Part shown: one piece after another, positions 1 to 11,110 of the stretch | Numbering within the stretch: the first letter of the stretch is position 1 | Layout of the letters: every line of letters starts with the position of its first letter | Source: Gnetum montanum | Lineage: Eukaryota > Streptophyta > Gnetopsida > Gnetales > Gnetaceae | NCBI GenBank assembly: GCA_015680685.1 | Contig: MNCI01010525.1 | Coordinates: 54,005-118,004, forward strand | Length of the DNA stretch: 64,000 bases | Direction: 5' to 3' | Program-made: the position numbers and the translations under genes | Notes under the pieces: model-generated | Databases searched by the model: none | Told to the model about the DNA's origin: nothing | What the model saw: only the letters and a program-made list of their open reading frames with translations

Positions 1-35
1 ATATAATCCCTCCTTCCTCAAAAAAAAAAAAAAAA
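1..35 (+). mobile_element. LINE 3' tail with poly(A)
   Basis: The first bases match the very end of the LINE in intron 1 of the GST gene (41285-41320): an AT-rich stretch, a CT-rich stretch, then a run of A. This is the usual 3' end of a plant L1-type LINE. It shows that the LINE insertion was already in intron 1 before the GST segment was duplicated. The body of this LINE lies off the left edge. Confidence 0.7.
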
Positions 36-1885
36 TGTTGACTAAAAACTTGTAACTTCAAGCCCTTCATCATAAAATATTCAAAGCAATAGACCAAGAT
101 GGATTACCAGAGAACAAGCTCTAAATTCTGAAGTAAGTTTAAATTAAACCTTGATTGAGAACCATGTCCCCATAAAATATTAAGGAATTAGAATAAACGG
201 CACTTTAATACATATGGGTTCCATACAAATTAGATAGATTAGGTAAAAACCTAGATAGAGAAATCTTTCCTTCACACGTGGATTCCAACAACATACATCC
301 TCATGATACTTCATAAATACATAGTATCAATTATTCCCATGTAAATTTGTCATGAAAAATTTACTAAAAAGGCAAGTGTCCATCGTTTTTACATCATATA
401 TAACATGTGACAAAAGAATCCATGATAGGCATGATCTGATGTTGTCAAATCATCCAAGCATGAATCATCCTCTGTCTAAGTATGTTGTCAACCTCCTAGA
501 AAGTACCATCTTTCCATGATTAATGCTTCCTCAAAACTACACTAAGCAATCTCCCTTGCAAAAGTCCTAGTCAACATAATCAAATCCACTGTAACATAAT
601 AGATATAGGCTATACCAACAAGTCTAGACATTTGCAAAGAGTGTTTCTCTCTTCTTGTTTTTCATGTGCCTTAATTCGAATTATAGAATGTTGGCTATGC
701 AATTCATAACATTCAAGATGTAAACCGCTACATCTACCCTCCAAAGCTTTAGTGCAGTCATTTTGCATTAATGTTGAACATATATATATGATTTATATCC
801 TATAGGCTTCATAACTGTGGTCGTTGTAACTACCCATGTAGGAGTTCAACATCATATCTGATAAGCATGGAATCTGACAACCCTTCTGTTAGGTACAGAG
901 CACACTTGAACATAGGTGGTTGTCACAATGAAGTATACAAATGGAGGCTATTATACATTTATTTCACAATGAGGATGTTCCATCAATAGAAAGTTGTAAA
1001 GTTCCTCGATATATTTGAAACCAGACAAATTATTCCTTTGCACTAATCATTCTATCTTGCGAACTACTGATATCTTTTGTTGTGACTTGTGAATTGCAAT
1101 TTTAGTTAATGTATTTATTTATTTATTTATTTATTTTTTTATTCTTGTCATTAGATGGTACTCATTTCTAGATCATTTTTCCGTACAAATTTTGACAGGT
1201 GAAAACATTCCAAATCACTTGAAATGCTAAAGACATGGAAACTATCTTAAATGAATTTAAAATTGTCTAAACCATCATTCTACCGCGTAAATAAATTCAG
1301 TGCTCCTAGAAGATTACCTACGAACACATTCACATTGCTAAAAGAAAATCCCGATGGTTAAAATTTGGCGTCTCAATAACTGTATCTTCACTTCCTGTTC
1401 ACACTATTTGACCCAAAATAACAAGCTAACGATTTCCTTTCAATATCTTATTAGAAGGGAAAGACAACAATTCAAACTAAATTGCTCGGATAGAGTGAAT
1501 ATGTTGAAACTATTAATTATTCCTTTGATATCGTATCATGCAAGGTGGATATTAAAAGGTTGGAATCAAACATTCAAGGGATCCCCAAACTGGACGCATC
1601 ATTATAGTGACTTGTGTCCAAGTCCATGAGATTTAGCTATTTTTTTTGAACTGCCCTAAACATTGAAGGCCTAAAACTAAACAGTTGTCCCTTGTGAACC
1701 AAAAAATCATGAATGGAAAATCGGAAACAACTTCCATGACAATTTTTGGATAAAAGTTATCAACGAAATTCACAAGTACCATTCATGGACATTTCGTTGC
1801 AAATTAGTAGCTACGGAAAATTAGAAAGCCACAGGAATCAATTTTATCATGCAATGAAAGGAAAAATGAAAAAAAAAAATCATAC

Positions 1886-1916
1886 CAATGGAGATAAGAT
1901 GAATAGCAGAAGCCAT
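1886..1916 (-). CDS. First coding exon of a second GST-family gene (rest off the left edge)
   Basis: The 31 bases are identical to exon 1 of the complete GST gene at 43136-43166. They start with ATG at 1916, encode MASAIHLISI plus one base of the next codon, and end at a GT donor (GTATGA, phase 1). The intron continues leftward to the window edge and contains the same LINE tail. Exon 2 would lie beyond position 1, so integrity of this paralogue cannot be judged here. The start codon and donor are preserved, which is compatible with function. The 5' flank is interrupted 45 bases upstream of the ATG by a solo LTR. Confidence 0.75.
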
Positions 1917-2549
1917 TAAACTCTGAAGGATGAATGATCACATATTGAATATGGAGGGAGGTGTACTAACCTAAATCGTCGGTGTAAGGTTGGAAGGGAA
2001 ACGAACACCGAGAGATTGTTGGGCAGCCACAGCTGACCCTACCTTCGCTTGAGGGCAAGCTGAAAAAGGGAATGAAGGCAGAGTGCCTTGGATGATTTGC
2101 ACACAAATCAACCAAGGACTTCCCTGAGCGTAAGCTATGGCTAGCACTGGGGTTATCGTAAACGATGTAAATGGGATGTAAACAGCGACACAAAATGTAA
2201 ACATAGCGTACTGAATTATAAATAAAGTGTAAACATAGCTATATTGTAAACAAAGCATGAATAGAACTAAACAATGTAAATGGAAGGCAATGAACTGTAT
2301 TGTATTGTTTAATAAAAAAAGGTATGCATTGGTCAAAGTGTAGCTGCACGTGTGGATGGTAGGTCAAGAACTAAGCCCCAGGATGATGTTTGAAGTGATG
2401 ATGTGATGATGTGATGTGATGAATGTGAGAAATTCTTGGATGCCAATAGTCAGGTGTGCAGAGCGCCCAAGGATTGCAAGTTTTGTACTTTCTCAGAATT
2501 GTCCATCTCTCCAATTTTTTCCTCCCCCGATTTGTGTGAATTGACAAGG

Positions 2550-2557
2550 TATTTATA
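2550..2557 (-). promoter_or_regulatory. TATA box of the solo LTR, pointing at GST exon 1
   Basis: On the minus strand the sequence reads CCCTATAAATACC, the standard plant TATA form. Transcription from here would run leftward through the rest of the LTR and into the left GST exon 1, whose ATG is 634 bases away. Confidence 0.5.
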
Positions 2558-2896
2558 GGGTTGGGCCAGGCTCTGGACACAGAATTTCTAGAATGGAATC
2601 AACGGCTGGGAGATGAAAGGAAAGCGGATCTAGTGACATGTATCCAATGGATAGTTGTGTTCGGGTTGGATGCATGTTGGGGAGAGTTGGATGTGTGTCG
2701 ACAAGCTACGTTCTTGACCAGGTACATCACATTTTACAATTTATGGGTTATTCAAGCCCATGAAAGTACATTTAATTTAGACCATGAGTGCTTGACATGC
2801 CACAAATAAAGATTTACAATGAAATGTACAAGGGAAATTTGATTCGTCTTGCTTGAAACTTCTTTGTTCCTGAGTTTTTCTAGAATTTTCTGGAAG

Positions 2897-3020
2897 TTGT
2901 TGATGTTGAGAATTTTCTGGATTGTTGATGCTGAGAATTTTCTAGATTGCTGATGCTAAGAATTTTTTGGATTGCTGATGCTCAAAATTTTCTGAAAGTT
3001 GCTGATGTTGAGAATTTTCT
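2897..3020. repeat. Tandem repeats of about 25-27 bp in the solo LTR U3
   Basis: About five imperfect copies of a unit of the form TTGCTGATGCTGAGAATTTT (then CTGGA or similar) follow one another. They lie upstream of the TATA box in LTR orientation. Confidence 0.7.
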
Positions 3021-3060
3021 ACCATTTTCTGAAATTTTTTTCTAGAATTTTTTGGAAGTC

Positions 3061-3377
3061 GATGAATAGTGTTCACGTGATGAATAGTGTTTATGCTGTG
3101 AATAGTGTTCACGTGATGAATAGTGTTCATGCTGTGAATAGTGGTCACGCTGATCCTTTACGCTGTGCAGCGTAAGAAAATGTAGCCCCGGTGTAATCAA
3201 CTGAAAACACCTCATTTAAGGCTCGAATTTTGATTTTTTGGAGGCTGGGAGCTACTGGGGACTTTTTGTCATTTTCTGGAATTTTTCTAGAATTTTCTGG
3301 AAGTCGATGAATAGTGTTCACACGATGAATAGTATTTATGCGATGAATAGTATTTACGCTGTGAATAGTGTTTACAC
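3061..3377. repeat. Two arrays of an 18-bp unit inside a ~245-bp duplication
   Basis: Five head-to-tail copies of an 18-mer (GATGAATAGTGTTCACGT and variants) occupy 3061-3150, and four more occupy 3306-3377. The arrays sit in two larger repeats about 245 bp apart, which also share the segments after the arrays (for example TGTAGCCCC...GTAATCAACTG). Confidence 0.85.
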
Positions 3378-3592
3378 ATCCTTATGCTATGCAGCGTAAG
3401 AAAATGTAGCCCCAGCGTAATCAACTGAAAACACCTCATTTAAGTCCCAAATTTTGATTTTCTGGAGGCTGGAAGCTGCTGGGGACCTTGGTGAAGGTCA
3501 TGGGGGGTCCTTGTGCTTGATTTTGGCCTGTTTTGACTCAGTTTCGGGGCCCCAAAAGTTGGTGACGCTAATCCTTACGCTATGCAGTGTAA
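3158..3592. repeat. Three copies of a short perfect or near-perfect hairpin
   Basis: An 18-base inverted repeat, TTACGCTGTGCAGCGTAA (7-bp arms, 4-base loop), lies at 3158-3175. Variants lie at 3382-3399 and 3575-3592. All are in the U3 side of the solo LTR, close to the 18-mer arrays. Confidence 0.8.
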
Positions 3593-3781
3593 GCAAAGCA
3601 CATTGTGCTTAGCTAAAATTACGCTTTTGACCTTGAAACTGATGATTCTTGACACCGAGACTTGCCGTCGTGATCTGTGGGCCCTAGGGGAACCTTGCTT
3701 GCTCCATGGTGGGCTGCTTGAAGCTGTTTCAGAGGCTTTGAAGTTGTCTGGAAGTGTTGCTAAAATTTTTGTGGTGTTTCA

Positions 3782-4479
3782 AGAGGGAAGGAAGGATCAC
3801 GAAGCAAGCACTCTAAGCGGCAACATTAACTGAGATGGCAAAAATTAGCGATTGTGAGAATTCTGCGAAGAAGGGAATAACTACCGGAAAATCCTTCTTC
3901 CGCATTAATAGCCTGCATTTTCTTTCTTGCTTTTACATGTCGATCTAAAGCGTTAGATGGAAAGAAGGTAAGCTCAGCAAAATAATTAATGAAGTGACTG
4001 TGACTTGAAATGCAATTTGGTGGCAAATGCAGAGTGGGTGCTTCCTGGTCATTGGATTGAGCTTCCTTCCGGTTTCACAGAGATTACGCAATCAAGCCAT
4101 GATCAAGATGACGTTTGAACAAGGAAAAAGGTCGCCAAGGGATTGTCCATGTGGTGGTAGTATTATTATTATGGGTCATCAAAAAGGTGGATAAGGAACT
4201 GTCAGTAACAGCATTCCTTCTGCAATAAGTTACAAATTCAAATTTAATTTTATGAAGTTCCTAAAATTTTTATGTTTTCATAACCCCTCACGTTTTACTA
4301 AATTAGCCAAAGCTTTATACCAGGAATACACCTTCAAACTAACTCCTAAGTGGATTGTTATCTCATGGTCTAAAGCAGTCATTCCATAAGGTGACTATAA
4401 ATAAGATGCAATTCACTTAGTTAACAATTAGGCGCTACATAATGATAAAGATTATTAATGAAGTCTAAATAAGTTAGTT
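3782..4479 (-). promoter_or_regulatory. Distal upstream region of the left GST copy
   Basis: This stretch is colinear with 43206-43890, the 5' flank of the complete GST gene. It is now separated from exon 1 by the solo LTR. No individual motif can be assigned. The two flanks are well conserved. Some short frames on the minus strand (for example 3826-4026) are also present in the other copy, but they resemble nothing recognisable. Confidence 0.45.
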
Positions 4480-4789
4480 ATGTGTCCAATGCATGTTTGT
4501 CGAAGTCTCGTGGACACAGTCTCATCGACGCATCCTTAGATATGTTGGCACATATGTGTTGATGCTGATCCTCCCTAAGCCTATATAAATATGCACACTA
4601 GCCACATTTATGACACTTTTGGTCATTCTCTTAGTGAAGCTTTTTCACTTTTCTTTATAGAACTTGGTGAAATTTTCCTATGAGTGCTTGCAACATGGAT
4701 TGAAATAATTGTACAAATTTTTATTTAAGTGCAAAATGTACCTGCACATTGTTGCATTATGAAACAAAATTAAGATTTCTTCTCTCCAT
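4480..4789 (+). mobile_element. Athila-type LTR fragment (5' part, truncated)
   Basis: Matches the first part of LTR D (43892-44198), including the CCTATATAAATATGC TATA region near 4580. It stops abruptly at 4789, where the right copy continues for another 550 bases to the end of the LTR. The LTR start is uncertain by some tens of bases because copy 1 has extra sequence around 4435-4485. Confidence 0.7.
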
Positions 4790-4899
4790 AATTAAGAAAT
4801 CTGAAATAGTGAGTGTGGTCGTCCTTTTTTAGAGGTATGATGTGCACTAGCCGTTCTAAATTCATGGAAGGGTTTGGTCTATTGCACATTGACTAATAA

Positions 4900-7800
4900 T
4901 CTCTTATCAAGGCTCTCAGGTTTGTATATGGTCATGGCCCCTAAAGGAAAGGTTGCATAAATAATGTAAGGTCCCTCCCACAATGTTTGAAATTTGGTGC
5001 GTTGTGGCACATGTGTGAGGTTCTAGTAGAGAACCTTATCTCCTAGTTGATACTTAACCTTTCGAATTTTCAAGTCATGAAATTGCTTGTTATATGCCTT
5101 TTGTAACTTATTTGATGACAAGGTAGCTAATCGGTTTTCATCTAGCATGTTTAAAGTTGCCAATCTTTGTTTTTGTGCTAGATCTAGATCAAGGTGGAGG
5201 TCACAACCCATTAATAGTGTACGGAGCTTGGTTTGAATTGGAAGCATTAGAAGCTTTCCGTACACTAACTCACAGGAAGAATAGCTTATAGGGAGTTTCC
5301 AGGTGGAGCAGTATGCCCAGAGAGCATCATTTAGTTTAGTGCTCCAATCTCACCTATACTTGCTAATTATTCTAGTTAATATTTTAGTGATCTCCCTATT
5401 GGTGACCTTAGCTTGTCCATTAGCTTGGGAGTGATGAGGTGTAGTTAGTTTATGTTCAACCCCTATGCGTTGCATTAGCTTTCGAAAAGTTGCACCTGTG
5501 AAGTGTGTTCCATTATCCGAAAGAAGTGCACGTAGCACACCAAACCTATTTATGATTTGTTGTTGTACAAAGCGTGCAGCTGTGGATGATGTGCAGTCTT
5601 TAATAGTAGCTGCTTTAGCCCATTTTTTCAAATAGTCTACAGCAACAACAATGTAAGCTTTTCCATTGGACATTGGTGTAATGGGCCCCATAAAGTTTAT
5701 TCCCCAAATGTCAAAGGGTTCTAATGGTTGAATTTATTGTTGTGGATCCTCCATTCTAGTAGAAATTCCCCCATCATGTTGATAGCACTCACAAGATTGG
5801 ACAAATTGATGGGCATCCCAAAATAATGTTGGCCAGTAATATCCTGCAAGTAAGATCTTAATAGTCGTTCATCTCCTTGCATAATGATCCCCACAAGGGC
5901 CCTCATGAGTGTCTTGGAGAACTCTTAGTTGGTCTACCTTGGGCACATACCATCGAACCAAGCCATCAAGACATATTTTGTAAAGTTTTCCATTGATCTC
6001 CATGAAGTACTTGGCTCTGTGAAGAAACTGTTGTTTCTTCCTAGGGTCCAACTCCTGTGGTGTTTGTTGAGTAAGGAGATAGGTGAGAATGCTACTATAC
6101 TAGTTTGTCTCCATGGGTCGTTGGTTATTCACTACATCGACAAAGAGGGCCTCATTAGGAAAATGATCAAACATTACATATTCATCCTCTTTGCTGTCCC
6201 AGTGCAACCAAGATAAATGATCTACAACTACGTTCTTGGTGCCTTTTCGATCAACCATCGTTAGATTGAACTCCTGTAGGATTATCGGCCATCGTATAAT
6301 ATGAGGGCTAACCGTTGGCTTGTTCATAAGGAATCAGATTGCACTATGGTCCGTGTGGATAAACACTTTGTAATCTAACACAGTGCCTAAACTTATCCAG
6401 TGCAAACACTACAACCATTAATTCTTTCTCTGTAGTTGTGTAGTTAAGTTGTGCACCGGCGATGCTTCTACTTGCATAGTGGGTGTAATAAGGACGTTTT
6501 TGGTTATCTAACTATGTAATTACAGCTCCTAAAGCATAATTGGATGCGTCAGTCATGATGTGGAATGGTCGGGACTAGTCAGGAGTTTGCAAAATGGGAG
6601 TGTCTACTAGCTTTTGTTTCAGGGTTTGGAATGCTCGTTCACATTTCCTGGTCCACTCAAAAAGTACATCCTTCTTGGTTAGCTCTACCAATGGTTTGGT
6701 AGTCTTGGAGAAGTTCTCAATGAATCTCCTATAATAGCCAGTGTGTCCAAGGAATGAATGAATATCTTTGATAGTTTCGGGTTGATGGGTGATTCCTTGG
6801 ATGATCCTAACTTTATCTGGGTCTACCTCTATTCCTACATATGAAACCTTATGCCCAAGTACTATGCCTTCTTGGACCATTAAATGGCTTTCTTGCCAGT
6901 TGAGCCTTAAATTGGTTTCTACGCATCTTTTCAGCACTTGCTCTAATCGGTCCAAGGCTTGATCAAAACTTGTTTCATAGGTGGAGAAGTCGTCCATAAA
7001 GACTTCCACTCTGTTCCCTATTTGCTGTTGGAATATGCTTAAAACTAAGCGTTGAAACATGGTAGGGGCATTACACAAGCTAAACGACATTTTTTTATAT
7101 GCAAATGTTCCCTAAGGGCTGGTGAACGTTGTCTTGGCTTGGTCCTTTGGGGCTATCCGTATTTGGTTTTACTGGGTATAGCCATCTAGAAAACTATAAT
7201 AGTGATGCCTTGTAATGGTGTCTAAGACTTGGTCAACGAATGGCAATAGAAAGTGATCCTTAAATGTTGTCATGTTCAACAGCCTAAAATCTATGCACAC
7301 CCTCCATTTACCTCCCTTTTTAGGCATGATTACCAGAGGGCTAGCCCATTCACTATCAGCAGTGGGATATATGAACCTAGCCTTAAGAAGCTGTTCTATT
7401 TCTTCTTTTACTACTTGCTTCAATTTTGGGTTCAATCGCCTCTGTGGTTGTTTTCAAGGTCTCAAGGAGGGGTCAGTGTAAATCCTATGCTGGCATATCC
7501 TAGGATCTATTCCAGTTATTTTGGGATATGACCAGGCAAAGGCTTTTGACCACTTGTTTATTACTTCCAGCAGTCTTCCTTTTTGTTTGGAAGAAAGTTT
7601 TGCATTAATGATTACTGATTTTTCATTTTCAAGGGTAATATATTCCAAACCGATGGGTAATGGTTTCAATTCTAGGGGCTCTTGTTTAAATTTTTCAGAA
7701 ACTTTCAACTTCCCCCAATTGATGTTTTCAAGGTTAAGGCTCGGGAGTTGGTAGCGAACTTGCTCTAGTGCATCTATGTTTTCGATGTAGGTGCAAGTTA

Positions 7801-8410
7801 TACCCTCAGTTAGTTCCATGTACATGAGTGAGCTACTCTCTTGATCAGCTATCAGCCACTGGGTGTCTTCTTTTTGTGTGGCTGTTGCATATAGGCACTT
7901 TTGTATGTTAATGTCTTGTGCACACTGTTTGCATGCAGGTAATGCTAAACTTTGCACAACCCATGATCTCTGCATGCAATTGCACCCTATGTCATTGTAT
8001 GCGATGCATGGAACCTTCTTCTTCTCGATCTTTCTAAAAGTGTTTTCCTTGGATATTTCCAAGGAAAGATTGCGGATTCCTAGGCATGCATCTATAGTAC
8101 TTAGCCATGCCCTTCCCATTATGATTAGGAAGTCCCCTTTATTGTTATTTACTTGTATCACTAGGAAATCGGTTGGGTACGACCACCCACACACAGTGGT
8201 GATGATTTCCTCCACCAGTCCCAAAGGAATAGTGATGGACTGGTCGGCTAGCTCTAGGTGAATATTGTTCTTCTTCAATGGCAGTAGGTTCCAGGCTTTG
8301 TACATTTCTTATGATATTAAGTTGACTCTAGAACCTGAATCTAGAAGAGCTTTGCATGGCTCATTCCCAGTGATTTAGAGATAGATTCGAGGGCTTCCAG
8401 AGTTAGAGAA
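4900..8410 (-). pseudogene. Element A pol: protease, RT, RNase H, integrase (broken)
   Basis: Domains in order on the minus strand. Aspartic protease: LLDSGSRVN at about 8350-8320, with the catalytic DSG present, then a stop at the following Tyr position; the second hallmark reads IIMGRAWLST near 8110. RT: WRVCIDFRLLN near 7300, then a broken stretch at 7100-7168, then CNAPTMFQRL and FMDD (6989-7000). RNase H is degraded at about 6560-6100 (VDHLSWL near 6210). Integrase: the HHCC region is disrupted near 5900-5720, and the DDE core retains VAVDY and LLSDNGTHF. The third catalytic residue, normally Glu in GQ-x-E-V, is Lys here (codon 5407-5409). At least six interruptions make this non-functional. 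Confidence 0.85.
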
Positions 8411-10976
8411 TTTCCTGGGAAGGTGGCCAACTTTGATCCAGTCAGTAATGACATGTATTAACATAACCGTATGTGTTGATCTCGATATATGGTTTGAAGG
8501 GAGCTCTAAAGCTTTATTTGATGGGGAGGCGTTCTGAGGTTCAACCGCTTGTGGTTGTAAGGGCTTTGTTGGACTGTTGGCTCTAAAGAAAGGTCTTTTC
8601 TTCATACGGTTGTTAGAACCAATAGAAGGTTGAGGATTTACAGCCCTTGTGGCATTACGTTGCTGTGGTTGAGTAGGGAGTTTCCCTTGCATTGCTGGAA
8701 TAGGTGGTAATGGAGCCATTGGTGTGAGAGCTGTAGATGGATTTGGAGGATGGTATGTTTGTGGGTTATCTTTCCTGGGAGAAGGAGTTCTAAAATATTC
8801 ACGGGCTTGGTAGTGATGTTGTGGTGTAACGTGGCTAACAGAGTCACGTGGAGAGATTAGATGCCACATGTAGTAGCCATATGGGTCAAGTTGCCGATAT
8901 GGGTATTGTTGCCTTGGTGGTGGCATCCCCCATGACTGTGGGTATTTCCACTATTGATGTTGCTCAACGGGTTGTGGTGGAGTTCCTCTTTGATAATATG
9001 TTAAAGGTTGGTGGAACTGCCTTGGGTTACCTTGGGGATAAGGTAACCACTGGGGTGTTTGTCGTTTATTTAGTTGTGGGTTGAGTGCATACATCCTAGA
9101 CTCTTATAGATGTGAAATTACTGGGTAACATCCCTTAGGATGGTTGTATTGGCATATCTTACATCCACTATCATTTTCTATGTTTGAATCCACAACCGCT
9201 TTTGTGATGGCCATTTTACCCTTACCCTTGTTAAGTGCATTTTCTACTTCTCTCTTTTTCTTTTTGTCATAGTCACTACCTCGCTCCCTAGACTCCTCTA
9301 TAATCTTAAGAACAGTTTCAAACCTACTATCCAGGGAGTCCCACATTTGGTCTACCTTTGTCGATACTTCTGATGTTAACTTTTGGAGAGGCAAAGTTTT
9401 CCAATTCACCATCTCTTCAAATGGTGACTCTTCCTCCTCCTCACAAAATCTTACTCCCTTTTTTTAGAGGGAAGGGTCTCGGTTGTATTCTTCTGCACTT
9501 TCTCTCTTATGTAGCTCACCTTCTTCTTTAGCAACTTGCTCTAGCAGTCTATGAATTTGATGAGACCTAAGCTCTGATAACCTTCCTTGGGCATACATCC
9601 CAACGGTTCTTCTTGTTTCATGCCTAAGTCCATCCATGATATGGCATAGTTGATCTTGCTACGAATAACCATGGCTAGGGAAACAATGTAACAGTGCATA
9701 ATAGCAACCTATGGCAGCATCCATGGGTTCATGATTTCCCTACTTTCATCCTTGGATTTGCTTCCACAGGTTTGACACTCGAGAGTACATTTGGTACTGA
9801 TTGTTGAAGAGTTCTAGCATTGTAATCCACCTCTAAATAGATTTCGGTTCTAAGTACCAGTACCAGCTTTTAACTTCTTTCACTAGTGTCCTTGGGAACA
9901 ACTTCAGTTTTTGCCATTCATTTTCTATGTTTTTCAAGGCACATGCATCATGGAATGCTTGTAAATGATTTTGAGCATCAACATTGTATCCCCCTTCAAA
10001 TCGTGGGATGTTTTTCATGTCTAACCTCTTGATCCTACTATCCTTTTGGTGCCTTGTTGGAACTCTTACAGCCTCCATTATATCTAGCATACTTCAAGTT
10101 GCGAGCAGGGGTTCTTCATGATCGTCTCGTTCATAGCATCTATGGTGTCTACGCGGTTCCCTACTCTCCCTTCTTCTATGCCTTGATTCTTTAGATAACT
10201 TTCACTTCGTTTTCCCTTATCCTCACAATTGGTTTTCCTATGACTACGTCCAAACACTGAAGGAGAGGGTGAAGGTGACAATGAAGGTGAAGAAGGAGGA
10301 GAACCATTGTCATGATGATGTGTTCTACCTTCTCTTCGGTGGTCTCGGCCTTGATCATGATCATGATTAGAACATCCATCCTTATTGTGTGTTTGTGTTC
10401 CTTTGTTGAACACTTCATGCTCATGGGTACTAGAACCAGGGTTGTGAATAGTGGAGTGGATGTTCTGATACACCACCTCCTAATTAATCTTAGAAGGAGG
10501 AACATCGTTTTGTGGGGAACTTGTTGAAATAGGTTCACTACCCTCAATTTCACTCAAAATGTGCGGGGCGTTATGGGGCCATTTACCCTTCAAAAATTTA
10601 TGGTATATCTCCTGTCGCAAGTCCCTTTAATTTTGCACTTTTGTGGGGTGATAGTCCCTTGTGTCATGATCGCATGCAATGTATTCTATGTATAAAAGAT
10701 GCATGCCTATTTGTGAGAGAGCATGAAGGAGCATGTTAGGAATTGATCGGTCTGGGGGCAACAATATGTTACCCTCTAAGTCTCTCCAACACAGTTGTTC
10801 ATCTTGGTGGAGAATAAAGGTGAAATCGGGCACATACTCATCAGGATGAGAATATACCACACAAAACTATTGAGGAATTTGTAGATCTTGGTTATGTGTA
10901 TTATGCCGCTAACTACCTCCTGTATTAGTCCTAGCGATGAAGTGCTCTTATGCGAAGAAGAAGACATCTTGTTCAT
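8411..10976 (-). pseudogene. Element A gag (broken)
   Basis: The start region (about 10976) reads MNKMSSSSHKS. Next comes a conserved N-terminal module (DEYVPDFTFILHQDEQL, then LLPPDRS and HDTRDYHPT) at about 10860-10627, found also in elements G, E and D. A basic, Ser/His-rich linker is followed by a Retrotrans_gag-like core (10090-9833: IPRFEGGYN, HLQAFHDACAL, LFPRTL). A short Cys/His motif CKICQYNHPKGC follows (9163-9128; C-x2-C-x3-H-x3-C). A Pro/Gln-rich tail (8926-8411) leads into protease. Several stops and frameshifts break it. The core and knuckle identify it as Gag; the N-terminal module is not one I recognise. Confidence 0.82.
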
Positions 10977-11090
10977 TCGGTGTGCAATGTACCATTGTGT
11001 TGTCTTTCTCTAATTAACCCTAAGGGTTTGTTCTAATATTCCAATGACATGAATGATCTCTTATGTTCTACATAGCACACAAATAGCTAA

Positions 11091-11109
11091 GTCCCCAGCA
11101 ATGGTGCCA
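11091..11109 (-). promoter_or_regulatory. Primer binding site of element A (tRNA-Asp type)
   Basis: On the minus strand TGGCACCATTGCTGGGGAC lies one base after the LTR end. It differs at few positions from TGGCGCCGTTGCCGGGGAC, the complement of the plant tRNA-Asp 3' end used by Athila-type elements. Confidence 0.75.
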
Positions 11110-11110
11110 A

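Larger units (their letters stand above)
1962..3781 (-). mobile_element. Solo LTR, 1.82 kb, in sense orientation upstream of the left GST copy
   Basis: The block is present in copy 1 and absent from the matching site of copy 2 (near 43205), so it is a clean insertion. On the minus strand it begins TGAAACACC and ends TTAGTACA, a TG...CA pair. The flanking pentamers are ggagg (1957-1961) and agagg (3782-3786), an imperfect 5-bp target-site duplication in a GGA-rich site. A TATA box lies on the minus strand at 2550-2557, placing a repeat-rich U3 to its right and about 590 bases to its left. No primer site or coding region is present, hence a solo LTR. The family is not one of the others in the window. 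A different kind of non-autonomous element cannot be fully excluded. Confidence 0.72.
1..4789. repeat. Segmental duplication, copy 1 (second copy at 41285-44198)
   Basis: Nearly base-for-base colinear with 41285-44198, with small indels and scattered substitutions. The only large difference is the 1.8-kb block at 1962-3781, which is absent from the other copy. The duplicated content is the LINE tail, part of GST intron 1, GST exon 1 (1886-1916), the GST upstream region (to about 4440) and the first about 300 bases of an Athila-type LTR. Homology stops at 4789/44198: the right copy continues as a full LTR and element D, while this copy abuts the 3'-truncated end of minus-strand element A. Both ends of this copy are therefore cut, one by the window and one by a breakpoint. 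Confidence 0.92.
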
